Source of the DNA: Sphingobacterium cellulitidis
GTDB lineage: Bacteria > Bacteroidota > Bacteroidia > Sphingobacteriales > Sphingobacteriaceae
DNA: 64,000 nucleotides
Direction of reading: 5' to 3'
Assembly (NCBI GenBank): GCA_002245855.1
Contig: NOUX01000003.1
Location: forward strand, 1 to 64,000
Shown: positions 1-7,752 of the stretch, in pieces
How the letters are laid out: each line of letters begins with the position of its first letter
Position numbering within the stretch: position 1 is the first letter of the stretch
Translations under genes and position numbers: made by a program
The notes under the pieces: generated by a model
Databases searched by the model: none
Told to the model about the DNA's origin: nothing
The model's input: the letters and a program-made list of their open reading frames with translations, nothing else

Positions 1-166
1 GATCGCGGGGCTGAGCCACTCCCAGCGGGATCACAAAAAAGCCTCACAGAAATGTGAGGCTTTTTTTGTGTCCGCTGGATTCGAAAGAAGTGCAGGCCTG
101 GGTTCGATTCTGGAAGGCTCAGGGTAGTGTTGGGGGATCGCGGGGCTGAGCCACTCCCAGCGGGAT
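1..166. repeat. Pair of direct 31-bp repeats at window edge
   Basis: Bases 1-31 and 136-166 are identical (they begin GATCGCGGGGCTGAGCC and end CCCAGCGGGAT). The first copy starts at base 1, so it may continue off the window, and an array could extend to the left. Each copy is an imperfect dyad with a G-rich left arm and a C-rich right arm. The 104 bases between the copies hold a terminator (41-67) and no convincing gene. Function is unknown. Confidence 0.75.
41..67. terminator. Intrinsic terminator
   Basis: An 8-bp perfect stem (GCCTCACA at 41-48, TGTGAGGC at 53-60) with a GAAA loop is followed by seven T. An A-run before the stem means it could also work in the other direction. It probably ends a gene lying left of the window. 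Confidence 0.8.
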
Positions 167-263
167 TCAAAAAAAGGGTAGGTAAAAGGCCTATTTATTT
201 CAGGTAATCCGACCTTTTTTTCGTAAATTAGAGCTATCACATAACAAAGAAATAAATCCTGTT

Positions 264-992
264 TTGACAGTATTATTTATCCTTATTATTAGTTTTATTG
301 CCTCTTTAGTGCGGTCAACTTTAGGTTTTGGCGAGGCGTTAATAGCAGTTCCATTCTTCCTATTATTCTTACCTGTAGATGTAGCAGTTCCCTTAGCGGT
401 CATGTTGTCTATTGTCATTGCTCTTGTGGTTGTGATTCAGGACCATAAAAAAATCCATTTTCACAGTGCTAAATGGTTGATTTTATATGCAATTCTTGGA
501 CTGCCATTGGGTATCCTGATACTGACATATGTAAATGAAACAATCGTAAAAACAGGGCTTGGCTTACTCATAATAACCTATTCAATTTATTCCCTCTATT
601 TTAGAAAAAACAAGACCTTGCCAGAGGATAATAAGTTTTTGCTTTTCGTATGCGGATTTTTATCGGGAGTATTTGGTGGAGCGTATGGCGTAAATGGTCC
701 TCCTTTAGTGGTTTACGGAAATTTGAGACAATGGAGTGCAAAGCATTTTAGGGCCACCTTACAGGCCTACTTTTTACCGGTTAGCTTGTTAAGTGTAGTA
801 GGTTATTATTCAAAAGGATTAATAACGACAGAGGTGAATACATACTTTCTCTATTCGCTGATTACAACCATTCCGGCAATTTTTATTGGTAGGTATCTTA
901 ATCATAAATTAATAGATGGTACATTTTTTAAATACGTTTATTGGGGCTTGATGCTCATCAGCGTAGTTTTGATCGTCAGTACTATAATATAA
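264..992 (+). CDS. TauE/SafE-family membrane exporter
   Basis: The 242-residue protein is almost entirely hydrophobic, with about seven or eight membrane segments. It has the paired glycine-rich segments typical of the TauE/SafE family: an N-terminal STLGFGEALIAVPFF stretch (about residues 18-32) and a second-half FLSGVFGGAYGVNGPPLVVY stretch (about 133-152). Members are thought to export sulfite, sulfoacetate or related organic anions across the inner membrane; the substrate cannot be told here. The start used is a TTG. The frame is open upstream to base 186 without an ATG, so the exact start is uncertain. No partner gene is adjacent on the same strand. Confidence 0.8.
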   Translation: MTVLFILIISFIASLVRSTLGFGEALIAVPFFLLFLPVDVAVPLAVMLSIVIALVVVIQDHKKIHFHSAKWLILYAILGLPLGILILTYVNETIVKTGLGLLIITYSIYSLYFRKNKTLPEDNKFLLFVCGFLSGVFGGAYGVNGPPLVVYGNLRQWSAKHFRATLQAYFLPVSLLSVVGYYSKGLITTEVNTYFLYSLITTIPAIFIGRYLNHKLIDGTFFKYVYWGLMLISVVLIVSTII

Positions 993-1049
993 GCAGAAAA
1001 TTACTCTTTAATTTTGATCTATTCCTAAGCCCTTGTATATTTTTCTCTA

Positions 1050-1448
1050 TTATTCCAGTACCGATTGAGAGACCGCATAACTATCCTCCAATAAAGTATA
1101 TTCTACAATTTTACCTTTCTGTATAGTAAGTTGAATAAAAAATATGGAAGAGACCAGATTCCCTGTTTTTAACATTTTTGTATTAAATGAGCCTTTTATT
1201 ATTGCACACTCATTTTCTATGAGAATATTATGAATTTCAGCAGAAATAGGTTCCGTTTCTTTCCATAGTAATTTATAAAATTCTTCAATTTCTGCTTTAT
1301 TATGTCTCTTGCCAAGCCATTTAATATGCTTAGTATCTCCTGGAACGTCCCAATTAACCTTTTCCGCAAATAGATCCAAAACCTTTTCTAAATCCCGACT
1401 CTGTAAATGAATCAAAAAGTTATTTATTACATCCTTTGTTTCTTTCAT
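1050..1448 (-). CDS. NTF2/SnoaL-like small protein
   Basis: A 132-residue soluble protein with the SnoaL-like pattern: an N-terminal helix pair (NNFLIHLQSRDLEKVLDLFA), then a VNWDVPGD turn, a helix, and C-terminal beta strands ending in a LLEDSYAV stretch. Proteins of this fold form a cone-shaped pocket used as isomerases, hydrolases or ligand binders, so the activity cannot be assigned. The ATG at 1448 is preferred over a longer frame starting at 1589, because the extra 47 residues overlap the upstream gene and do not resemble the fold. It starts 3 bases after the stop of the membrane-protein gene at 1451, so the two form one operon. Confidence 0.7.
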   Translation of the reverse strand: MKETKDVINNFLIHLQSRDLEKVLDLFAEKVNWDVPGDTKHIKWLGKRHNKAEIEEFYKLLWKETEPISAEIHNILIENECAIIKGSFNTKMLKTGNLVSSIFFIQLTIQKGKIVEYTLLEDSYAVSQSVLE

Positions 1449-1450
1449 AG

Positions 1451-1819
1451 TTAGATAGTATTGATAAATTTCTTTTGTAAATACGCCATTAACCCAACCC
1501 AAGAGGCAATTGCAAGGATTATTATTGAACCGATATGACTGATAGATGAAAATAAGAACATAGTGGTAATGATACTTGCCAGAACCCATGTTAAATCTAA
1601 ACCAATAATCAACTGTGTTAAGCTCTTCTTGATTGGTTTTTGCAAGGCATTAATTAGAACGACAAGTGAAAACAATATCAAAAAGATTCCCACGGCCGTA
1701 AATGGAGTTAATTTATCTGTTTTAAAAAGACTTGCAAAAGTGTCAGGTATTAAAACAAGGAGAAGTCCTGTAATTCCGGAGCTGATGGCATTGATCAGCA
1801 AAACATTTTTTAGTGTCAT
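1451..1819 (-). CDS. Small four-helix membrane protein
   Basis: About 122 residues (134 if the upstream ATG at 1855 is used). Four hydrophobic segments are visible, starting with VLLINAISSGITGLLLVLIP and ending with a SIIILAIASWVGLMAYL stretch. I do not recognise a named family; the look is that of DoxX-like or DUF-type small integral membrane proteins. It is the first gene of a two-gene operon with the SnoaL-like gene and is divergent from the AraC regulator. The regulator's likely binding repeats (1882-1915) lie just upstream, so this operon is its probable target. Confidence 0.65.
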   Translation of the reverse strand: MTLKNVLLINAISSGITGLLLVLIPDTFASLFKTDKLTPFTAVGIFLILFSLVVLINALQKPIKKSLTQLIIGLDLTWVLASIITTMFLFSSISHIGSIIILAIASWVGLMAYLQKKFINTI

Positions 1820-1881
1820 AATCTTAATATTTTGTTTTAACAAAGGTATTTTCAAAACAGCCCATTTCTATTATCATTTCA

Positions 1882-1915
1882 CGACAACCTATTGACTTTT
1901 TGCGACAGACTATTG
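1882..1915. promoter_or_regulatory. Direct repeats 21 bp apart, likely AraC-family operator
   Basis: CGACAACCTATTG at 1882-1894 and CGACAGACTATTG at 1903-1915 match at 11 of 13 positions. Their starts are exactly 21 bp apart, two helical turns. This is the usual arrangement for an AraC-type regulator with two helix-turn-helix units. They lie between the divergent membrane-protein gene and the AraC gene. Confidence 0.5.
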
Positions 1916-1948
1916 TGGCTAATTTGGACAAAGTTGTATTTTTATAGC

Positions 1949-2956
1949 ATGAATTACAGACGAATGTTTTTACAGGCATTATTTCTTTTTTGTGAAGAGA
2001 GAGGAATTCCTATGGATAAAATAGCCGCTTTTTCAAATATTTCACTTCAGGAACTAAATACAATACCATCCTATACTATATCCAATCAACAATTGGAAAA
2101 TATTTGGAAAAACATTGTCAAACATTCAAAAAATGAATTAATCGGATTTCATTTTGGGGCAACGATGCAAATAACTGCACTGGGTGTTGTTGGTCAAGTA
2201 ATTCAAATGAGTAATACGGTAAAGGAAGCCTTGAATCATGCTAGTTCAATGATCCATTTAATAACTGATTTTTACTCCATGCAGGTTATTGAAAATCCTC
2301 AAACCTTTTCTATTGTTTTTCAAAAAAATACTGGCTTCGACAATTTTCCTACTGCTCAAAATCAAATGGGTGATTTCTTAATTGCTTTTACGCTTTATGA
2401 ATTAAAAGGTCTCCTAATGGAAAATCCAAAACCATTAAAAGCGAGTTTCCCAACTTACAGAATAGGTTACGATGGAGTGTACGAACAGATTTTAAAATGC
2501 CCTATTAAGAAAAGTGATTCTTATATTTTGGAGTTTAGAAAAGAATATTTGGAAACCAAAATTATTACGGCAAATTATGAAATTCAAAGTTTATTAATTG
2601 AACAAATCAATAGGTTACAGAATCCTAAGTCTCTAGATGGCGATTTTACAAAAAGGATTTTCAATTTCTTAATAGCAAACTCCTATTTATATTCTTTATC
2701 CATAGAAATTGTTGCAGGTAGTTTCAATATCAGTGTACGAACTCTTCAAAGAAAACTCAAACAAGAAGGCGTTTCATATCTTCAAATTGTTGAAGAAGTA
2801 AGAAAGTCATTAGCCATTCATTATATCCAGAAAAGCTCATCTTCAGTTAAAGAAATCTCATCTATTTTAGGGTATTCTGAGCCTAGTGCTTTTGTAAGAG
2901 CATTTAAGAATTGGACTGGGAAAACACCTTCCGAATATAGAAAAACTAATAATTAG
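1949..2956 (+). CDS. AraC-family transcriptional regulator with N-terminal effector domain
   Basis: A 335-residue protein. Residues 1 to about 200 resemble the arabinose-binding-type N-terminal domain of OruR/ArgR-like regulators, with the characteristic LGVVGQVIQMSNTVKEAL segment near residue 75. The last 100 residues form a two-HTH AraC domain: SIEIVAGSFNISVRTLQRKL is the first HTH, and SVKEISSILGYSEPSAFVRA, ending in WTGKTPSEYRK, is the second. The start is the ATG at 1949; an upstream TTG frame (1892) would run through the operator repeats and is rejected. It is divergent from the operon at 1050-1819 and probably controls it and itself. Confidence 0.85.
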   Translation: MNYRRMFLQALFLFCEERGIPMDKIAAFSNISLQELNTIPSYTISNQQLENIWKNIVKHSKNELIGFHFGATMQITALGVVGQVIQMSNTVKEALNHASSMIHLITDFYSMQVIENPQTFSIVFQKNTGFDNFPTAQNQMGDFLIAFTLYELKGLLMENPKPLKASFPTYRIGYDGVYEQILKCPIKKSDSYILEFRKEYLETKIITANYEIQSLLIEQINRLQNPKSLDGDFTKRIFNFLIANSYLYSLSIEIVAGSFNISVRTLQRKLKQEGVSYLQIVEEVRKSLAIHYIQKSSSSVKEISSILGYSEPSAFVRAFKNWTGKTPSEYRKTNN

Positions 2957-3432
2957 CTGCAAGGAATTGCGAACTATTTCCAATTAAACCTAATTTTTTG
3001 CTTTAAGCCAACAATCGTTGACGACAACCTTATCAAGTAAAAGATCTTTATTTGTAAAATCTATTTAGTAAACCCTTCGATTTTTGTCAACCTATCTTAG
3101 TACAAGACTTAGGTGTCTTTTTCGATATTAATTAATAATTTATTCAGAATTTACTCGACCTTTTGCCGCACTTTCTTCGGACTTCCTCCGGACCTTCTTC
3201 GGACTTTGTCCGAAAAAATGCGGACAAAGTCCGGTTGAAATCCGAAGGAAGCCCAGTACAATTCCGCGATTATATCGAATTATTATTGAATGAATCCAAA
3301 AGTTGTGTTGAGGTAGGAGTATTTTGAAAAATCAGGAATGAAACAAGTGGAAAAAATCTATAAAATTCTTTTTATTTAAAAAGGATTATTTGATATATTT
3401 ATGATATCAAAATAATATCAGATAAATCAATT
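2957..3432. other. Gene-free stretch with GGAC-rich hairpin and AraC-box-like words
   Basis: No gene is supported here. The 10-mer ACGACAACCT of the AraC-box candidate recurs at 3021-3030, and a related CAACCTAT word occurs at 3088. From about 3170 to 3245 the sequence is a degenerate run of CTTCGGACTT-like words. Inside it is a perfect 13-bp inverted repeat, CGGACTTTGTCCG (3200-3212) against CGGACAAAGTCCG (3221-3233), with an 8-base A-rich loop. Each arm is itself nearly palindromic. Confidence 0.6.
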
Positions 3433-4302
3433 ATGGAAAAGATTATTAAACCCACCTCAGGCTATTTAGCATTAGTAGTTCTGTTTTTAAGTATTTTGGG
3501 AATTATATATTCCTTTATACAAATAGCATCCCACGATAATGTAGGGTTTGTAGCTGTACTTATCGTTCTATTTCTCGTTTTTTTTATCATTATCAAGGGA
3601 TTGATCATTGTTAACCCGAACCATTCAAGGGTATTGAATTTATTTGGAAAATATGTCGGTACAATCGAGGCAAATGGATTATTCTTTATTAATCCTTTAA
3701 TAACGGCTCAAAAAATCAGTTTAAGATCTGAGAATTTACAAGGACAAACATTGAAAGTAAATGATAAGCTGGGAAATCCAATTGAAATTGCAGCGGTAAT
3801 TGTATGGAAGATAGGAGATACCTATAAGGCAGCCTATGAGGTCCAAAGTTATATGGATTATGTTAGGGTTCAGAGTGAGGCCGCTGTACGACATTTGGCG
3901 GTAAGTTTTGCTTATGATAGTTTTGAAGATGAGAATGCTGATTTAACATTACGAGATGGGGGTGAGGAAGTGAATAAGATTTTGGAAAGCGAACTTTTGG
4001 ATCGTCTTGTCAAGGCTGGTGTTGTTGTTGAGGAAGCTAGGATTACACATTTGGCTTATGCGCCAGAAATTGCTGGAGCCATGTTGCAAAGACAACAAGC
4101 CTCTGCAATTGTTGCAGCAAGAGCTAAAATTGTGGAAGGAGCAGTAGGGATGGTGGAAATGGCCTTACAGAAGCTGTCTGATCAGAATATAGTAGAATTG
4201 GACGATGAAAGAAAAGCTGCTATGGTAAGTAATCTGATGGTTGTATTATGTGGTGAAAAAGCAGCTCAACCAATTGTTAATGCTGGAACACTTTATAATT
4301 AA
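3433..4302 (+). CDS. SPFH/stomatin-domain membrane protein
   Basis: A 289-residue protein with two N-terminal membrane segments (about residues 10-32 and 38-60). An SPFH (band 7) domain follows: [20 protein letters not shown], then the [14 protein letters not shown] and [13 protein letters not shown] strands and helices, then an Ala/Glu-rich helix ([20 protein letters not shown]). Band-7 proteins form large membrane-bound scaffolds linked to proteostasis and membrane microdomains. A small Arc-like DNA-binding protein follows 32 bases downstream and shares the terminator, so the pair is probably co-transcribed. ATG start. Confidence 0.88.
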   Translation: MEKIIKPTSGYLALVVLFLSILGIIYSFIQIASHDNVGFVAVLIVLFLVFFIIIKGLIIVNPNHSRVLNLFGKYVGTIEANGLFFINPLITAQKISLRSENLQGQTLKVNDKLGNPIEIAAVIVWKIGDTYKAAYEVQSYMDYVRVQSEAAVRHLAVSFAYDSFEDENADLTLRDGGEEVNKILESELLDRLVKAGVVVEEARITHLAYAPEIAGAMLQRQQASAIVAARAKIVEGAVGMVEMALQKLSDQNIVELDDERKAAMVSNLMVVLCGEKAAQPIVNAGTLYN

Positions 4303-4334
4303 TGGATTAAGAATCCAGATAGTAAAGATTATTT

Positions 4335-4514
4335 ATGAAAAAGAATTTTGTGATAAGGATCGATGAAGAAACCTTTAAACTATTGGAAAGTTGGGCCCAA
4401 GAAGAATTTCGAAGTGTTAATGGACAGATTGAATTTTTGATTCATCAAGGATTAATCAAGTCTGGTCGAATGAAAAAAGTAAAAAATAGTAATAATACCA
4501 AAGGATCGGTCTAA
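4335..4514 (+). CDS. Arc-like ribbon-helix-helix small protein
   Basis: A 59-residue ORF. It opens with a basic MKKNFVIRIDEETFKLLESW segment: a beta strand followed by helix 1 of a ribbon-helix-helix fold. The second helix is VNGQIEFLIHQGLI, and the tail is Lys/Asn-rich. The layout matches Arc/MetJ-type DNA binders, which dimerise through the strand. It follows the SPFH gene by 32 bases, and its TAA stop lies inside the terminator stem. Possible roles are autoregulation of the SPFH operon or a membrane-tethered regulator; neither is shown by the sequence. Confidence 0.7.
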   Translation: MKKNFVIRIDEETFKLLESWAQEEFRSVNGQIEFLIHQGLIKSGRMKKVKNSNNTKGSV

Positions 4515-4530
4515 TGCTAGACCGATCCTT
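4501..4530. terminator. Bidirectional intrinsic terminator overlapping a stop codon
   Basis: A perfect 13-bp stem (AAGGATCGGTCTA at 4501-4513, TAGACCGATCCTT at 4518-4530) with a 4-base loop. The TAA stop of the Arc-like gene (4512-4514) sits at the top of the stem. The convergent gene ends 8 bases further on, so the hairpin probably serves both. Confidence 0.85.
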
Positions 4531-4538
4531 GTTTGTAT

Positions 4539-4838
4539 TTAATCTCTTCTAATATACTCCCGATCTTCATCAGTCATATTATCATCATTCCCTAAAAATT
4601 CATCATCTTCGCTTGGAGTTACTGTATTGCTGATGCCATATTCCTTGGGATGTTTATTTTTTCTCCTAAATAGTATTGCTCCAACAATGACTCCTAGGAT
4701 AAAGAATATTCCAAGAATGATTAGTTTCGAGGTACGTATATCGCCAAACAGCCAAAAAGAAGCCTCTTCCTTATTATTGAAAAGAATGATAGCTAATAAG
4801 GCCAATAATACTGCTATTACTATGGTTTTTGGTTTCAT
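4539..4838 (-). CDS. LapA-like two-helix inner-membrane protein
   Basis: A 99-residue protein with one membrane segment at residues 4-20, a short WLFGDIRTSK loop and a second segment at about 38-58 (LIILGIFFILGVIVGAILF). A basic patch RRKNKH follows, then an acidic, probably disordered tail ending DEDREYIRRD. The two-helix plan with a basic cytoplasmic edge resembles LapA/DUF1049-type proteins, but the tail is different. It is convergent with the SPFH operon and has no obvious partner. Function is unknown. Confidence 0.65.
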   Translation of the reverse strand: MKPKTIVIAVLLALLAIILFNNKEEASFWLFGDIRTSKLIILGIFFILGVIVGAILFRRKNKHPKEYGISNTVTPSEDDEFLGNDDNMTDEDREYIRRD

Positions 4839-5148
4839 TTTTGCTCTACTTAAATGACAAAACTAAAAAATAATGATTGCAATCCAACTTTTTAAGATGT
4901 ATTAAGTTGGAAATTAAAATGTTTGATAAGTTTTTATTAAATTTATTGTAATTTTATTTTATATCCTAATAGGATAAGATACCGATGATAACACTGTTTT
5001 AAGAAGTTTAAACAAAGATTCTTAAAAATCTAATTTTTATTTTGACCCATATCTTTGTTAAAATTTGTATTTTATTGATTCTTAATATAGAATAATCTTA
5101 GGTATATTAACGTTTAATTATAAACTACATATTAAAACATAACGCGTA
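4839..5148. other. AT-rich intergenic region with a possible promoter for the 5149 operon
   Basis: About 310 bases separate two divergent genes. The only clear signal is a Bacteroidota -7 box, TATCTTTG at 5050-5057, about 90 bases before the start of the PLP-enzyme gene. A good -33 TTG at the usual distance is not obvious. No small ORF or stable hairpin was found. Confidence 0.45.
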
Positions 5149-6120
5149 TTGATTAGGGATTTTATTGGTAAAACACCGTTGCGGAGGGATGAATATTTAT
5201 CAGGTAAGTATAAAACCAATATTTTTATTAAGGAAGAGTTTTATAATCCAGGCAAATCATCTAAGGATAGGGCAGCATGGTTTATGGTTGAGGATGCCAT
5301 TAAACAAAATAAAATAGCAGAAGGAGGAACATTTGTAGAAGCCAGTAGCGGAAATACTGGTATTAGTATTGCCTTGATTGCTAAAGAACTTGGTTATAAG
5401 GCAAAGATTTTTGTCTCTGCCAGTTGTTCTGAGGAAAAAATTAAGCTTTTAAAGGCTTATGGAGCCGAAATTGTCCACTGTGACAACTCCAATGGTCTCC
5501 ATGTGTTTAATTCTACACAATATCAGGCCCAAGCTTATTCTGCAAATAATCCAAACACCTACTTTACCAACCAATATTACAACTCCAATAATATCCGAGC
5601 GCATTATAAAACAACAGGTCCCGAACTATGGGAACAAAGTCAGGGTGGAATTACACATGTTTTGGTCGGTGTAGGAACTGGCGGATCCATCTCAGGTATC
5701 GGGAGATTTTTGAAGGAACAAAATTCGGATATCCAAGTATGGGGGATAGAACCATTGAATTCTGTCTATGATTTATTTATGAACGGAATTGAAATTCCGG
5801 ATGAAGAAGTACAATTTGATGGAATTGAAGGAATTGGTAGGACTTTCATACCAGGAACTTTTGATAAACAGGTGGTGGATCGTATTTTTCAAATCAGTAA
5901 AGAAAAGAGTATTGAAATTTCACAGCAATATCAACGGGAATGTAATGACCTATTAGGATTTTCAAGTGCAGCTGTTTTAGCGGCATTAGATACGCATTTG
6001 GCAGATATGCAGCTCCAAGAAACAGATCAAGTGGTTTTATTTTTTCCAGACCATGGGAATCGATATATTAACAAACTCTACACAGATGTAAAATCATTAG
6101 CAAAGATTAACGAGGATTAA
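5149..6120 (+). CDS. PLP-dependent cysteine-synthase-like enzyme
   Basis: A 323-residue fold-type II PLP enzyme of the cysteine synthase/CBS family. IGKTPL is near the N terminus. The PLP lysine is K39 in NPGKSSKDR, SSGNTG at residues 66-71 is the substrate loop, and GVGTGGSISGIG (about residue 175) is the phosphate-binding loop. The usual C-terminal FPDSGERY is FPDHGNRY here, so the acceptor nucleophile may not be sulfide. Such enzymes replace the beta substituent of serine derivatives and can make cysteine, cysteate, cyanoalanine or diaminopropionate. The start is a TTG; an in-frame stop at 5140 rules out anything further upstream than 5143. The next gene begins one base after the stop. Confidence 0.85.
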   Translation: MIRDFIGKTPLRRDEYLSGKYKTNIFIKEEFYNPGKSSKDRAAWFMVEDAIKQNKIAEGGTFVEASSGNTGISIALIAKELGYKAKIFVSASCSEEKIKLLKAYGAEIVHCDNSNGLHVFNSTQYQAQAYSANNPNTYFTNQYYNSNNIRAHYKTTGPELWEQSQGGITHVLVGVGTGGSISGIGRFLKEQNSDIQVWGIEPLNSVYDLFMNGIEIPDEEVQFDGIEGIGRTFIPGTFDKQVVDRIFQISKEKSIEISQQYQRECNDLLGFSSAAVLAALDTHLADMQLQETDQVVLFFPDHGNRYINKLYTDVKSLAKINED

Positions 6121-6121
6121 G

Positions 6122-7168
6122 ATGCATCAATATAATGATTTGGCAATCCCTATTGCTTGGCCAGACCAAACAGCACGTGGGGATGAATTATGGATGGCCG
6201 TTTTAAAGAAATTAGGAATTGTAAAAAACCTTAATTTCAAGGTCGGTCATGCTGCAATTGTTCTTATTGAAAAGAAATCTGGTGATTTAAAGTATTTTGA
6301 TTTTGGAAGGTATATTGTGCCAAGAGGGTTTGGTCGAGCAAGGTCTAGTCAATTTGATCCTAGATTAGAACTAGAAACCAAAGCTATATTTTCAGACAGT
6401 GGAGAACTTTTAAATCTGGAAGAGATTCTATGTGAATTAACGGAAAAAGAATCTGCGACACATGGAGGTGGTCGGTTATTATGTTCAATTAGTGAAAGAA
6501 TTTCTTTTAATAAAGGAGTTCAATTTGCTGAAGCATTGGTGGATAAGGGACCTATTTTATATGGTGCCTTAGCCCCGAACAATAACAGCTGTTCCAGATA
6601 TGTAGCACAGATCTTGGTCAATGCGATGGAGAAAAGTGATCCGCGGAGTAGTAAAATATTTTTTCCTGAATGTTTGAAATCCAGTCCAACCAGCAATGTA
6701 GTAAATGCTAATGATCAGCAGGTACAGTTTTGCTATCATAAATCGGAATTAGAGCGTTGGAATATGGATAGGAAACAATCATTAAAATTTCAAATAGGCT
6801 TATTAAAACCGAATTTCATCAGTTCAAAGGCTCAAGAACTTCCGGATGATAATTTATTAGGTTATATTGATGAACCAAATCGTCCTGAACACTTGCCCAA
6901 ATCTGCGCAATGGTTAGGAGGCTTAGGTGAAGGATGTTGGTTTTCCTTATCGAACTGTGGAAATGAAGCCGAAATAACGAAATATAATTATCGTGGTGAA
7001 ATCGAGTACACTGTTGTGGGAATAACAGAGGGTTTATTCAGTCAACATGTAGATTATGAATTTAGCTATGAGATACATCAACATCGACATGTTGTTAAAC
7101 AAAATAATGAGAATGTAGTATTTAATACATTAGATATTAATAATTTAAATTTAAAACAATCGATCTAA
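6122..7168 (+). CDS. DUF6695-like protein, possible NlpC/P60-type cysteine enzyme
   Basis: A 348-residue soluble protein without signal peptide; I believe it belongs to the Bacteroidota family DUF6695, from memory of the family's look. Two features suggest a permuted papain-like (NlpC/P60, LRAT-type) fold: VGHAAIVLI with H43 followed by a YFDFGRY strand, and NNNSCSRYVAQIL with C157 at the start of a helix. If so, C157 and H43 would be the catalytic pair of an amidase, peptidase or acyltransferase. The C-terminal half (about 200-348) contains an aromatic Gly-rich segment, GGLGEGCWFSL. It starts one base after the PLP-enzyme stop and 15 bases before the PanD-like gene. Confidence 0.6.
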   Translation: MHQYNDLAIPIAWPDQTARGDELWMAVLKKLGIVKNLNFKVGHAAIVLIEKKSGDLKYFDFGRYIVPRGFGRARSSQFDPRLELETKAIFSDSGELLNLEEILCELTEKESATHGGGRLLCSISERISFNKGVQFAEALVDKGPILYGALAPNNNSCSRYVAQILVNAMEKSDPRSSKIFFPECLKSSPTSNVVNANDQQVQFCYHKSELERWNMDRKQSLKFQIGLLKPNFISSKAQELPDDNLLGYIDEPNRPEHLPKSAQWLGGLGEGCWFSLSNCGNEAEITKYNYRGEIEYTVVGITEGLFSQHVDYEFSYEIHQHRHVVKQNNENVVFNTLDINNLNLKQSI

Positions 7169-7183
7169 AAAGATAATAATACA

Positions 7184-7552
7184 ATGGAATTAAAAATTTT
7201 AAAAGCAAAAATTCATACCGTAAAAGTAACAGAGGCAAATGTAAGTTATAATGGTTCAATTACGATAGATGCTGATTTATTAGATGCAGCAGGCATTGTA
7301 AAATATGAACAAGTCTATATCAATAATGCAGTTAATGGAAGCAGGATTATGACATATGTATTGCCAGGAAAAAGAGGCTCAGGTGAGGTATGTATGAATG
7401 GTGGTGCTGCCTTGCATGCTAAGGTGGGCGATACCGTTCATATACTTTCTTTTGTAAACTTAAGTCCGGAAGAAGCTGAAACTTATCAACCAACATTGGT
7501 ATTTACAGAAGGTAATAATCAAATTAAATCAGTAGAAAAGTATAATTATTAG
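7184..7552 (+). CDS. panD: PanD-type pyruvoyl-dependent decarboxylase (paralogue?)
   Basis: A 122-residue protein colinear with aspartate 1-decarboxylase. The self-cleavage site G24-S25 lies in YNGSITID; K9, R54, T57, Y58 and N72 fall at the same numbers as in the E. coli enzyme. These are the pyruvoyl-forming and substrate-binding residues, so it should mature into a pyruvoyl enzyme. Aspartate to beta-alanine is the default reaction. The VNGAAA loop is changed to MNGGAAL, and the gene sits with a cysteine-synthase-like enzyme rather than with panB or panC, so another acidic amino acid (for example cysteate) is possible. It is the last gene of the three-gene operon, followed by a strong terminator. 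Confidence 0.8.
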   Translation: MELKILKAKIHTVKVTEANVSYNGSITIDADLLDAAGIVKYEQVYINNAVNGSRIMTYVLPGKRGSGEVCMNGGAALHAKVGDTVHILSFVNLSPEEAETYQPTLVFTEGNNQIKSVEKYNY

Positions 7553-7572
7553 GCTTTTCCAGCAAGATATGC

Positions 7573-7605
7573 AAGGCTGTCTACATTTTGTAGATAGCCT
7601 TTTTT
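7573..7605 (+). terminator. Intrinsic terminator of the PLP-enzyme/DUF6695/PanD operon
   Basis: A 12-bp stem with one mismatch (AAGGCTGTCTAC at 7573-7584, GTAGATAGCCTT at 7590-7601) has a 5-base loop and a T-tail. It lies 20 bases after the PanD-like stop. Confidence 0.85.
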
Positions 7606-7752
7606 GTTGCTGTTTCAGCAATAATTTTAATATTTGTAAGACAAGGCTGAAGTTAATGGAAGAATTTAAAATCACTGAAATCAGTGACCTTCCTTTTGAT
7701 AATTGTTGATAACTTCACGAATTGAATTTTTAGAATTGCTAATACTATTGAT

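Noticed and set aside
31..240. 69-codon minus frame at the window start
   Set aside because: It runs through the repeat and terminator and has no start context or recognisable composition.
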